The notes beneath the pieces were generated by a model. That model was not told the origin of the DNA. It did no database searches and worked only from the letters and a program-made list of their open reading frames with translations. A program made the translations under genes and the position numbers. Below are positions 47,430 through 55,827 of a stretch of 64,000 nt of DNA, one piece after another (the stretch's first letter is position 1; each line of letters opens with the position of its first letter). The DNA is from Novosphingobium resinovorum (GTDB lineage Bacteria; Pseudomonadota; Alphaproteobacteria; Sphingomonadales; Sphingomonadaceae), in contig NZ_BSFC01000021.1 of NCBI RefSeq assembly GCF_027922145.1, forward strand, positions 124,001 through 188,000. The letters are read 5' to 3'.

Positions 47430-48355
47430 GCAGGGGCACGATCCTCATCGTCGACGACGAGGTTTCCAACATTGAGATCATGAACGCGGTGTTGGAGGAC
47501 GACTACGAAGTCCTGTTCTCCACGTCCGGCCAGCAGGCGCTGGATACGGCACGGAGGAGCCCGCCAGACCTGATCCTGCTCGACGTCCTCATGCCCGGCA
47601 TCGACGGCTTCGAGGTCTGCCGCCAGATCAAGGCCGATCCAGAGCTTGCCGACATTCCGGTGATCTTCACTACCGGCCTCGGTGATACCGACCACGAGAT
47701 GCGCGGCTTGTCGCTGGGGGCGATCGACTATGTGACCAAGCCGATCCAGCCTGCGATCCTGCGAGCCCGGGTCGGCAACCATGTCGAACTCAAGCGCCTG
47801 CGCGACCAGCTGGCGAACCTGGCCGTCACCGACGCGCTCACCGGCCTCAGCAACCGCCGGCAGATGGAGCAGGCGTTGCAGGCCGAGGTCGGCCGTCTCG
47901 GGCGGACCGGCGACTGGCTGACCGTCATCATGATCGACATCGATTTCTTCAAGCAGTTCAACGATACTTACGGCCATCCGGCAGGAGACCGCTGTATCGT
48001 CATGGTCAGCGCCGCCCTCACGCGCGCCGTCAAGCGTGCCTCCGATCTCCCCGCCCGCTACGGCGGCGAAGAGTTCGCCTGCATCCTTCCCGGCGCGGAT
48101 CCGGAAGGCGCGGCGTTGGTCGCGCAGGAGATCAGCCTTCACGTGCAGTCGCTGAACATCCCTCACGAGCGTTCGCAGGTCAGTCCTTTCATCACCGTCA
48201 GCATTGGCGTGGCCAGCGCCCGCTGCCTGCCGGACATGACACCGGAAATGTGGCTCAAGGAAGCCGACCAGCAACTGTACCGCAGTAAGCAGCAAGGGCG
48301 CGACCGCGTGACCGCCATCGAATTCGGAGCTATTCCGGCCAATCTGCAAGGATAA
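47426..48355 (+). CDS. Response regulator with GGDEF domain (PleD/WspR-like diguanylate cyclase)
   Basis: 309 residues. Receiver domain (about 1-120; [31 protein letters not shown] with the phospho-acceptor Asp, DYVTKPIQ) followed by a GGDEF domain ([51 protein letters not shown]). The active-site GGEEF and an upstream RASD that fits the RxxD inhibitory site are present, so it should make c-di-GMP under product control. The ATG overlaps the hybrid kinase stop (ATGA), so phosphorelay from the HPt to this receiver is the natural reading. Confidence 0.95.
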   Translation: MSRGTILIVDDEVSNIEIMNAVLEDDYEVLFSTSGQQALDTARRSPPDLILLDVLMPGIDGFEVCRQIKADPELADIPVIFTTGLGDTDHEMRGLSLGAIDYVTKPIQPAILRARVGNHVELKRLRDQLANLAVTDALTGLSNRRQMEQALQAEVGRLGRTGDWLTVIMIDIDFFKQFNDTYGHPAGDRCIVMVSAALTRAVKRASDLPARYGGEEFACILPGADPEGAALVAQEISLHVQSLNIPHERSQVSPFITVSIGVASARCLPDMTPEMWLKEADQQLYRSKQQGRDRVTAIEFGAIPANLQG

Positions 48356-48388
48356 TCAGACCTTGCGACCACCGCATCGTGCCTTGCA

Positions 48389-48530
48389 GAAAATATTTAT
48401 TTATAACATGCTGTTATTGAAAAAACATCTGATTGGTTTGAATTTTAGAAAAAATGTCATAAGCAAGCTGACGTAACGGTTATATCTATCTGAAAAATAT
48501 AAACCTATGGCGATATTTGAAGAAAGGGCT
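48389..48530. other. AT-rich spacer between convergent genes
   Basis: A sharply AT-rich stretch (AAATATTTATTTATAACATG; then repeated A- and T-runs) between the REC-GGDEF stop and the reverse-strand peptidase 3' end. It contrasts with the GC-rich surroundings. No gene or clear terminator stem was found in it. Confidence 0.5.
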
Positions 48531-49737
48531 GGCTGCGATCGTTCAAGGGTTCGCAGCCGTCTTTGGTGATCAACCAAAGGTCTTCGAGATGGACGTTCCC
48601 GGAAGCATCCAGGTGCAGCACCGGGCAGTCCACGCTGATCACCATGTCCGCCTCGATACGATGGTCACCCTTGTCGAAATTCAGCGCATCGCCTTTGAAT
48701 GCCTCATCCGTGTGGAACAGGCCAACGCTATGCGTGGCGCAGGCCACCGACAGATCGTAGCCAGCGCGCGAGACGGCGCCATGGCCGATACGGCGGATGT
48801 CGGAGTAGAGCAGCCCCGGACGCAGTTCGCGCGCGATCGCGTCGTTGGCGCAGACGGCTGCCTCAACCATGCGCATGACGATGGGATCGGGTGTGCCTAC
48901 GAAGACGGTGCGGCCGAAATCCCCGTGGTAACCGGCATAGTGGCTGACAGCGTCAATCTGGAAGCTGCGCCCGTCGCGGATGACGCCGTCGCGGCGACGC
49001 ATGGCCATGCTGTCGGTTGACACGAACAATGGCACACCTCCTCGCTTGCCGGTTTCCCCAAAGAATGCATGGCGCAAGTCCTCGTATGTAAATCCTGCCT
49101 GCATCGACGTGATGGCGGCGCGCGCCGCCTCCGCATTACTGGCAGCGGCATGGCGCATCAGCGCAATCTCGGCGGGTGACTTGACCATCCGTATGCGGCG
49201 CAGCAACGGCTCGGCCGGAAGATACGCGCTCGTCAGTTCGACTCCGGCAGCGGCGTTCAGGGTATCGACGGCAAGGTTCATACTGTATGGGGCGATCGCC
49301 GCCCGTAGGGCAGCGGCAGCGTTATGGAATGCCGGTCTCCGCGAAAGTACACGCAATGTCGCCGTCCGGCTCAACATGTCGAGCGGATCGGGGCGTCCTC
49401 CCGGTGGCTCATCGAGGAAGACCGGCGCGGCCGCGGCTCCCTCCAACCCTTCGGGCGCGGTGTAGAGGAAGATGTCCAGCGGACCGCCCTCAGCGGGATC
49501 CTCGACGTCGTGGAGATAATGGATGAACTGACTGGTGATCAGTATCACCGGTTCATCGGCCGATGTCGGCACGACGGCGAAAGCTGCACCCGACTGGCCC
49601 ATCAGCACCATCTGCGGCCAGAAGCCGGTGGCGTGATAGATGTTCGTCGGGTCGGAGAGGACCAGCGCCGATACACCCTGATCGCTCATCACGCTTTCGG
49701 CGACGGCACGGTTCATTAAAGGCGCGAGCGCGGGCAT
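48505..49737 (-). CDS. M24-family metallopeptidase (Xaa-Pro/creatinase type), copy 1
   Basis: A 410-residue pita-bread-fold hydrolase with an N-terminal creatinase-like domain. Metal ligands lie in FQIDAVSHYAGYHGDFGRTV (two Asp), CATHSVGLFHTDEAF (His) and GNVHLEDLWLI (Glu). RMVKSPAEIALMRHAAASNA is the usual linker helix. ATG 49737 opens MPALAPLMNRAVAE; the longer frame is a shadow. It lies 80 bp downstream of the LLM monooxygenase on the same strand. It is related to the M24 protein at 55828-57000. Such enzymes may split amide bonds in peptides, creatine or ectoine-like molecules. Confidence 0.88.
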   Translation of the reverse strand: MPALAPLMNRAVAESVMSDQGVSALVLSDPTNIYHATGFWPQMVLMGQSGAAFAVVPTSADEPVILITSQFIHYLHDVEDPAEGGPLDIFLYTAPEGLEGAAAAPVFLDEPPGGRPDPLDMLSRTATLRVLSRRPAFHNAAAALRAAIAPYSMNLAVDTLNAAAGVELTSAYLPAEPLLRRIRMVKSPAEIALMRHAAASNAEAARAAITSMQAGFTYEDLRHAFFGETGKRGGVPLFVSTDSMAMRRRDGVIRDGRSFQIDAVSHYAGYHGDFGRTVFVGTPDPIVMRMVEAAVCANDAIARELRPGLLYSDIRRIGHGAVSRAGYDLSVACATHSVGLFHTDEAFKGDALNFDKGDHRIEADMVISVDCPVLHLDASGNVHLEDLWLITKDGCEPLNDRSQPFLQISP

Positions 49738-49817
49738 TGGGCAAACGTTTCCTTTTGACGCGATTAAGGGCGCGGCGACGTCGCTTGACGTGCCGCGCAA
49801 GGACGGGGCCTTGAGGC

Positions 49818-51170
49818 TCACCAGATCTCGGGGCGGGACCGCAGACCGGGATCGAGGTCGAAGGCATTGGCGGGAACGGTGAGCCCCAGGTTCTCGCGCA
49901 GGGTCGTGCCTTCGTATTCCTTGCGGAAATGGCCGCGATCCTGAAGGATCGGGACGACGTGCTCGACGAAGTCCTCCAGCCCGCCCGGCAGGAACGGCGC
50001 GGAGATGACGAAGCCGTCGGCGGCGCCCTGCGTCTCCCATTCAATGAGCGTCCCGGCTACGTCCTCGGCCGTACCGACGATGGTGTGGCCGGTGCGCCCG
50101 GCCGCGACCCGGCGCGCCAGTTCGCGCACCGGCAGGCCCTCTCGCTCCGCCAGTTCGAGCACGCGGTCGCGTGTCGAGTTCTGGCCAGCCAGCGCCGTTT
50201 CCGGCAGCGGCGGCAGCGGACCGTTGGGGTCTGCCTGCGACAGGTCGATGTTGCCGAGCAGCCCTTCGAGCTTGGAGATGGCGATCTCGGCCGGGATCAG
50301 GTCGTCCAGTTCGCGCTTGAGATCTTCGGCTTCGGCAAGGGTACGTCCTATGACCGGGGTGACCGCAGGCATGATCTTGAGACCGTCCGGCGTGCGGCCG
50401 AACCCGGCCAGTTGCGCGTGCATTGCGGAGCGGAAGGCCTTCGCCGTCTCGATCGTCGGGTGCGACGTGAAGATGACTTCGGCGGTCGCCGCGGCGAAGC
50501 GCTGCCCGGTAGCCGAGGCCCCCGCCTGAACCAGCACCGGGTGACCCTGCGGCGGACGCGGTACGGTCAGTGGCCCGGCGACCCTGAAGTTCGCGCCCTC
50601 GTGATCGACGGCGCTGATACGCGAAGGGTCGGTGTAGCGCCCGCTTGCCTTGTCGGCGACGACGGCGCCTTCCTGCCAGCTGTCCCACAATTTGCGCGCA
50701 ACGGCCACGAACTCCTCTGCCCGGGCGTAGCGATCGCCATGTGCGAGGTGGCTGTCGAAACCGTAATTGTGCGCCTCGTTCTCCATGGTGGAGGTCACGA
50801 TGTTCCAGCCCGCGCGGCCACGGCTCATGTGATCCAGCGAGGCGAACCGGCGCGCCAGATCGTAAGGATGATTGTACGTGGTAGACGCGGTGCCAATCAG
50901 GCCAAGGTGCTGCGTTTCCGCCGCGATCGTCGCCAGCACCACGAGCGGGTCCAGCTTGGGCGTCTCCAGCCCGGCGAAGACCGAGGCGCCCCGGACCGGA
51001 TGATAGCCGAGGTAGTCAGCCAGGAAGACGCCGTCGAACAGCCCCTTCTCCGCAGTGCGGCCAAGTGCGCGAAAATAGCCGGCGTCGCACAAGGCATTGT
51101 CGGCGGCGCGGGAGTGGCGCCAACCGGCGATATGGCCACCGGTCTGCATCAGGAACGCAAGCAGTTTCAT
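49818..51170 (-). CDS. LLM-class flavin-dependent monooxygenase (NtaA/SnaA/DszA type), copy 1
   Basis: A 450-residue FMN-dependent oxygenase with a TIM-barrel fold that needs an external flavin reductase. Signatures: GTASTTYNHPYDLARRFASL, GRAGWNIVTSTMENEAHNYG, VPRPPQGHPVLVQAGAS and a C-terminal LEDFVEHVVPILQDRGHF. Relatives cleave C-N or C-S bonds (nitrilotriacetate, pristinamycin, dibenzothiophene sulfone). ATG 51170 fits the family (MKLLAFLMQTGG). It is a clear paralogue of the enzyme at 58332-59699. No reductase is in the window. Confidence 0.92.
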   Translation of the reverse strand: MKLLAFLMQTGGHIAGWRHSRAADNALCDAGYFRALGRTAEKGLFDGVFLADYLGYHPVRGASVFAGLETPKLDPLVVLATIAAETQHLGLIGTASTTYNHPYDLARRFASLDHMSRGRAGWNIVTSTMENEAHNYGFDSHLAHGDRYARAEEFVAVARKLWDSWQEGAVVADKASGRYTDPSRISAVDHEGANFRVAGPLTVPRPPQGHPVLVQAGASATGQRFAAATAEVIFTSHPTIETAKAFRSAMHAQLAGFGRTPDGLKIMPAVTPVIGRTLAEAEDLKRELDDLIPAEIAISKLEGLLGNIDLSQADPNGPLPPLPETALAGQNSTRDRVLELAEREGLPVRELARRVAAGRTGHTIVGTAEDVAGTLIEWETQGAADGFVISAPFLPGGLEDFVEHVVPILQDRGHFRKEYEGTTLRENLGLTVPANAFDLDPGLRSRPEIW

Positions 51171-51332
51171 GACGTCTTTGGCGCCTCGCGTCGAAGAATT
51201 GAGCCTGTCGAGGATCACCCTCGTCGGGAACGGCGGCCGAAGCCAGCCTTGCCCCCTGACATGTCCGGATAACGAGCACGACTTGGCCGCCCGCGCCAAT
51301 CAGGATTCCTTGGAGGTGATAAGGGCTTCTGA

Positions 51333-51347
51333 TTTCCGAAGCGGAAA
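51333..51347. promoter_or_regulatory. Inverted repeat TTTCCG-AAG-CGGAAA
   Basis: A perfect 6-bp inverted repeat with 3-bp centre in the divergent spacer, 163 bp from the LLM start. A candidate regulator site; the cluster-encoded LysR protein is a possible but unproven ligand. Confidence 0.4.
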
Positions 51348-51473
51348 AAACCGATGTTACCTTGCACTCATCAAGCGGCGATTTGATGACAGCAAGCCGT
51401 CCAGTGCTCGATGCAATGCTTAATAAAGAAACACGATAAAAGTTTCACGCAGGAAGAACGATCTCAAAACTCA

Positions 51474-51487
51474 GACCAATAATGGTC
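51474..51487. promoter_or_regulatory. Inverted repeat GACCA-ATAA-TGGTC
   Basis: Perfect 5-bp arms around ATAA, ending 10 bp before the TonB-receptor start codon. It could block the ribosome-binding region or act as an operator. Confidence 0.4.
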
Positions 51488-51497
51488 AGGGATCGAA

Positions 51498-53993
51498 ATG
51501 GGGAAAGCAATCATGACCAGCACGTCGGCGCTGAATCGCGCCGTTCTTTTGTCCTGCACGTCGATGATCATCGCGTTGGGCCTTTCGACCAACGCCAATG
51601 CACAGGCATCCGGCGCCGATACGACGGCGAGTGCGCCCGGCGACATCGTCGTGACTGCCCGCAAGCGCGGCGAGGACATTCTCAAGACCCCGATCTCGGT
51701 CACCGCCCTGACGGGCGAGGACATGCAGAAGCGCGGCGTGCAGTCGGTCACCGACCTTGCCTCCTTCACGCCCAGCATGAAGATCGTGTCGAGTTCGTCG
51801 GGTCGCAACGACCGCTCGTTCCAGCAGGTCATCATTCGCGGCTTCACGCCCTCCAGCGCGTCGGTCCAGACTGCCTCGATGTTCATCGACGGCGTGCCGG
51901 TCTCGACCGCCACCGCGATCCAGACGATCTCCGATCCCCAGCGCATCGAGGTACTGAAAGGCCCCCAGAGCGCCTACTTCGGCCGCCAGACCTTCGCCGG
52001 TGCCGTCAACGTCGTGACCAAGTCCACGCCCGACCGCCTCGAAGGCAGCTTCTCGGGCATGGTCGGCACGCGCGACAACCATGACATCCAGGCCTCCATC
52101 GGCGCGCCGTTGATCGAGGGCCTCGTCGGCTTCCGCGCGACCGTGCAGGAAATGGCCAAGGGCGGTTCGTGGAAGAACCAGGGCGTGCCCGGCCAGACGC
52201 TCGGCGACCAGCGCACCCGCGCCGCGACGCTGGCGATGGAGTTCACGCCCGCCTCGAACCTGAAGGCCAAGGCCTTCGCGATGATCTCGAAGAACAACGA
52301 CGGCCCCAACGCGACCGGCCTGCTGGCGGCGCACGCCGTCACCAACCCTTCGAACGGCGCGGTGATCGTGCCGGATTCCTCGAACTGCGCCTTTGGCGCC
52401 AACCGCTACTTCTGTGGCACCCTGCCCGGCCTGCCCACCGGCGCGCCTTCGATGAACACGGTGAACACGCCCTTCATCAAGGACTTCCTCGCCAACCCGA
52501 AGGGCCGCCTGATCAACCCCGAGGACGGCGTGCAGGGCTATGGCCTGCGCAGCCGCTTCTATCACCTGCACTTCAACGTCGACTGGGAGGTCGGCAGCGG
52601 CATCACTCTGTCCTCGCTCACCGGCTACAACAACGAGCGCCGCAGCCAGTTGTCGGACCTCGACCTCTATTACAACACCACTGCGCCGAATTCGACCAAC
52701 GCGGTCGGCACGGCGCCCGGAGCACCGAGCTACTTCGACTATCCCTACCTCGTCGAAGCCAAATCCGAGGACTTCTCGCAGGAACTTCGTGCAAGTTATG
52801 ATGATGGGGGGGCGTTCACCGCGACGCTCGGCGGCAGCTATCTGAACGCGACGTTCCAGGGCGGCGGCGGCGGCAACAACGGCGCGCTCGGCACCAGCCA
52901 GTTCAGCGTCGTCTCGGGCAAGACCCGCAACCGCACCTTCGGCGGCTTCTTCGGCCTGGGCTACAAGATCACGCCGGAACTGAGCATCAACTTCGACGGC
53001 CGCTACCAGATCGACACGATGTATGCCTATGCCCGCCCGGGCGGCCAGACCATCGCCTCGGCCGCCTTCGCGACGCCGGGCTTCTACGAGGAAGGCTCGG
53101 TTCTCGCCAAGCAGACCTACAAGAATTTCACCCCGCGCGTGATCGTCAACTACGACGTGACGCCGGATATGATGGTCTATGCATCGTACTCGAAGGGCGT
53201 GAACCCGGCGGCATTCAACACCGTGTTCCTCTCCAACCTGAGCCCGGCGGCCCAGGTTCTGGCGGCGGACGCGGGCCTGCGCATCGCGGTGAAACCGGAA
53301 AAGCTCGACAATTTCGAGATCGGCGCCAAGGGCAAGGCGTTCGACAACCGCGTGCGCTACGCCGTTGCCGCCTACTACGGCATCTGGAAGGACCAGCTGA
53401 ACGCCAATGTCATCACCCTGGTCGATCCGGCGACGAGCGTGGTTTACAACATCCAGGCCCAGCTCAACACCGGCAAGGTCAAGATGTACGGCCTCGAAGG
53501 CGACTTCTCCTTCGCGGCGACCGACCGCCTGACCCTCTCGGCCAACGGTTCGTACAACGAAAGCGACATCCGCAAACTGAGCGCGCCCACGGTGACCGCC
53601 CTTACCGGCATCACCGACTTCAGCGGCAACCACAATCCGCTGGCGTCGCGCTGGTCGGGCTCGGTCTCGGCCAACTACACGATGCCGCTGCGCGGTGACG
53701 TGGAGGCCTTCGCCCGCGCCGACTTCACCTACAAGTCGGGGGTCTACACCAATGCCTCCAACCTGACGAAGACGCCGGACATGACGCAAGTTAACTTGCG
53801 CGCAGGCTTCGGGAACGATCGCTTCACGTTCGAAGGTTTCGTGACCAACCTGTTCAACAACAAGGCTTATCCGGCCGCCATCGACTTCACCCTGCTGGAG
53901 CGCACCAACTCCTACCTTTCGCCGTTCTCGGGCGTCGCGGTGGCGCTGCGCGACCTGCGCACGTTCGGTGTGCGATCAACCGTGAAGTTCTGA
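51498..53993 (+). CDS. TonB-dependent outer-membrane receptor of the catabolic cluster
   Basis: An 831-residue importer. Signal peptide (to about residue 35, STNANAQAS), TonB-box-like DIVVTARKRGEDILKTP, plug domain (DLASFTPSMKIVSSSSG, MFIDGVPVSTA, RIEVLKGPQSAYFGRQTFAG) and barrel ending in Phe (FGVRSTVKF). No STN domain. ATG 51498 is used; ATG 51513 (MTSTSALNRA) with GGGGA upstream is an alternative. It heads a forward operon: receptor, deacylase, M24 peptidase, MFS transporter, LLM monooxygenase and hydrolase. It most likely brings the cluster's substrate through the outer membrane. Confidence 0.94.
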   Translation: MGKAIMTSTSALNRAVLLSCTSMIIALGLSTNANAQASGADTTASAPGDIVVTARKRGEDILKTPISVTALTGEDMQKRGVQSVTDLASFTPSMKIVSSSSGRNDRSFQQVIIRGFTPSSASVQTASMFIDGVPVSTATAIQTISDPQRIEVLKGPQSAYFGRQTFAGAVNVVTKSTPDRLEGSFSGMVGTRDNHDIQASIGAPLIEGLVGFRATVQEMAKGGSWKNQGVPGQTLGDQRTRAATLAMEFTPASNLKAKAFAMISKNNDGPNATGLLAAHAVTNPSNGAVIVPDSSNCAFGANRYFCGTLPGLPTGAPSMNTVNTPFIKDFLANPKGRLINPEDGVQGYGLRSRFYHLHFNVDWEVGSGITLSSLTGYNNERRSQLSDLDLYYNTTAPNSTNAVGTAPGAPSYFDYPYLVEAKSEDFSQELRASYDDGGAFTATLGGSYLNATFQGGGGGNNGALGTSQFSVVSGKTRNRTFGGFFGLGYKITPELSINFDGRYQIDTMYAYARPGGQTIASAAFATPGFYEEGSVLAKQTYKNFTPRVIVNYDVTPDMMVYASYSKGVNPAAFNTVFLSNLSPAAQVLAADAGLRIAVKPEKLDNFEIGAKGKAFDNRVRYAVAAYYGIWKDQLNANVITLVDPATSVVYNIQAQLNTGKVKMYGLEGDFSFAATDRLTLSANGSYNESDIRKLSAPTVTALTGITDFSGNHNPLASRWSGSVSANYTMPLRGDVEAFARADFTYKSGVYTNASNLTKTPDMTQVNLRAGFGNDRFTFEGFVTNLFNNKAYPAAIDFTLLERTNSYLSPFSGVAVALRDLRTFGVRSTVKF

Positions 53994-54004
53994 CGAGTAC
54001 CGAT

Positions 54005-54037
54005 GTGCGGCGGGGTGCAGCCTGCACCCCGCCGCAC
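54005..54037 (+). terminator. Perfect 15-bp hairpin after the TonB receptor
   Basis: GTGCGGCGGGGTGCA (54005-54019) and TGCACCCCGCCGCAC (54023-54037) pair without mismatch around a GCC loop. It lies 12 bp after the receptor stop and lacks a T-run, so it may act as a 3'-end stabiliser or partial attenuator that sets receptor output above that of the downstream enzymes. Confidence 0.55.
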
Positions 54038-54058
54038 ACGGTATTTCAACTCGAGCAG

Positions 54059-55804
54059 ATGGATACGACGATGAGCGAATACGATCTGGTCATTCGCGGC
54101 GGCACTGTCGCCGACGGCACCGGAGCCGATCTTTTCGAAGGCGACGTCGCGGTGCGCGGCGGCAAGATCGTCGCGACGGGGGCCGTCTCCGGCTCCGGGC
54201 GCGAGGAGATCGACGCGCGCGGCAAGCTGGTCACGCCCGGATTCGTCGACATCCACACCCATTACGACGCCCAGGTCACCTGGGACACGCAGTTCTCGCC
54301 ATCGACCAATCACGGCGTGACGAGCGTACTCATGGGTAACTGCGGCGTCGGCTTCGCGCCCTGCCGCCCCGACATGCGCGAGCAGATGATCGACGTCATG
54401 GAAGGCGTCGAGGACATTCCCGGCATCGTCATGGCCGAGGGCCTGCCGTGGAACTGGGAGAGCTTCCCGGAATACATGGACGCCATCGAGCAGCGCCCCA
54501 TGGATGCCGACTTCGCCGTCGCCGTCCCGCACATTCCGGTGCGCGTCCACGTCATGGGCCAGCGCGCCATCGAGCGTGAACCCGCCACCGGCGCCGACAT
54601 GCAGGCCATGGCCGCTATCGTCCGCGAAGGGCTGGAGGCGGGCGCCTTCGGGTTCTCCACCACCCGCGTCATCGGCCACCGCACCGCCAGCGGCGACCAG
54701 CTTCCGGTCACCACCGCGAGCGAGGACGAACTCCTTACCATCGCCATGGCCATGAAGCCGCTGGGCCGCCACCTGTTCATGTCGGCTTCCGAATTCGACA
54801 CCGGCAACGGCTTCTCGTCCGAATTCCGCATGCTCGCGCGCGTGGCGGAGGCTTCGGGCCAGACGGTGACCTTCCCGCTCCTGCAGTACAACGAAGCGCC
54901 CGATCGCTGGCGCGAGATCGCGGATGCCTGCGCCGCGAGTCGTGCGCAGGGGATCGACATCTATGGGCAGGTAGTCGGCCGCCCGGTCGGCGTTCTGTTC
55001 GGCCACCAGTTGTCGCTGAGCCCCTTCCGCGGCTGCCCGACTTACGAAGCCATCGAGCACCTGCCCATCGCCGCCCGCGCGCGGGAAATGCGCAAGCCCG
55101 AGGTGAAGGCCGCGATCCTCTCGGAAATGGGCCTGCCGCTCGACCCGAAGACGTATCCGGCGTTCATGCGCGAAGTCGCCCAGTGTTATGCCATGGGCGA
55201 GAACCCCGACTATGCCCCGCCCGAAAGCGCCCGCTTCGACATCATCGCCGCCCAGCGCGGCTGCAGCGTCCACGAAGTCGCCTACGACGCGCTGCTGGAG
55301 GAGGATGGCCAGGCCATCCTCTACTTCCCGGCGCGCAACTACACGCATTACAACCTCGACGTCGTCCACCACATGCTGCGGCGCGAGGACACCGTGCTCG
55401 GCCTCGGCGACGGCGGTGCGCATGTCGGTGCGATCTGCGACGGCAGCATGCAGACGTTCCTCCTCACCTACTGGACCCGCGACCGCGTGGGCGAGCGCTT
55501 GTCGATCCCCGAAGCGGTGCGCCTGATGACCGGCCACACCGCCCATGTCGGCGGTTTCGGCGATCGCGGGATCATCGCGCCGGGCTACAAGGCGGACCTC
55601 AACGTCATCGACTACGACCGCCTGCGCCTCGCCCCGCCGCGCGCCAGCTTCGACCTTCCCGCCGGTGGCCGCCGCCTGACGCAAGCGGCAAGCGGCTACG
55701 CCGCGACGATCCTCTCCGGCGTCGTCACCGCCCGCGACGATACCCCCACGGGTGCCCTGCCCGGCCGCCTCGTGCGTGGCCGCCGCTCCGCGCCTGTCGC
55801 CTGA
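54059..55804 (+). CDS. N-acyl-D-amino-acid deacylase-type amidohydrolase
   Basis: A 581-residue metal-dependent hydrolase of the D-aminoacylase branch. Metal-binding start GFVDIHTHYDAQVTWD; bridging/zinc-ligand Cys in LMGNCGVGFAPCRP; FSTTRVIGHRTASGDQLP and LGDGGAHVGAICDGS (terminal Asp) complete the active site. A beta-sandwich is built from the N- and C-terminal ends. ATG 54059 (MDTTMSEYDL) or ATG 54071 (MSEYDL) may start it. It follows the TonB receptor and hairpin and precedes an M24 peptidase. The substrate is probably an N-acylated (D-)amino acid or related amide. Confidence 0.9.
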   Translation: MDTTMSEYDLVIRGGTVADGTGADLFEGDVAVRGGKIVATGAVSGSGREEIDARGKLVTPGFVDIHTHYDAQVTWDTQFSPSTNHGVTSVLMGNCGVGFAPCRPDMREQMIDVMEGVEDIPGIVMAEGLPWNWESFPEYMDAIEQRPMDADFAVAVPHIPVRVHVMGQRAIEREPATGADMQAMAAIVREGLEAGAFGFSTTRVIGHRTASGDQLPVTTASEDELLTIAMAMKPLGRHLFMSASEFDTGNGFSSEFRMLARVAEASGQTVTFPLLQYNEAPDRWREIADACAASRAQGIDIYGQVVGRPVGVLFGHQLSLSPFRGCPTYEAIEHLPIAARAREMRKPEVKAAILSEMGLPLDPKTYPAFMREVAQCYAMGENPDYAPPESARFDIIAAQRGCSVHEVAYDALLEEDGQAILYFPARNYTHYNLDVVHHMLRREDTVLGLGDGGAHVGAICDGSMQTFLLTYWTRDRVGERLSIPEAVRLMTGHTAHVGGFGDRGIIAPGYKADLNVIDYDRLRLAPPRASFDLPAGGRRLTQAASGYAATILSGVVTARDDTPTGALPGRLVRGRRSAPVA

Positions 55805-55827
55805 TACCTCCAGACGGAACTGACCTG

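Larger units (their letters stand above)
51171..51497. other. 327-bp divergent promoter region of the catabolic cluster
   Basis: No gene is visible. It holds two perfect inverted repeats (51333-51347 and 51474-51487), and an AT-rich stretch (TAATAAAGAAACACGATAAA near 51421-51440) likely to contain the receptor promoter. It serves the reverse LLM-M24 pair and the forward TonB-receptor operon. Confidence 0.5.

Noticed and set aside
48356..48504. Riboswitch or small RNA in the AT-rich spacer
   Set aside because: No stable stem or terminator could be found; AT-richness alone is not evidence.
54005..54037. A further copy of a dispersed repeat family
   Set aside because: Its sequence does not match families A to D, so it is listed as a single hairpin.
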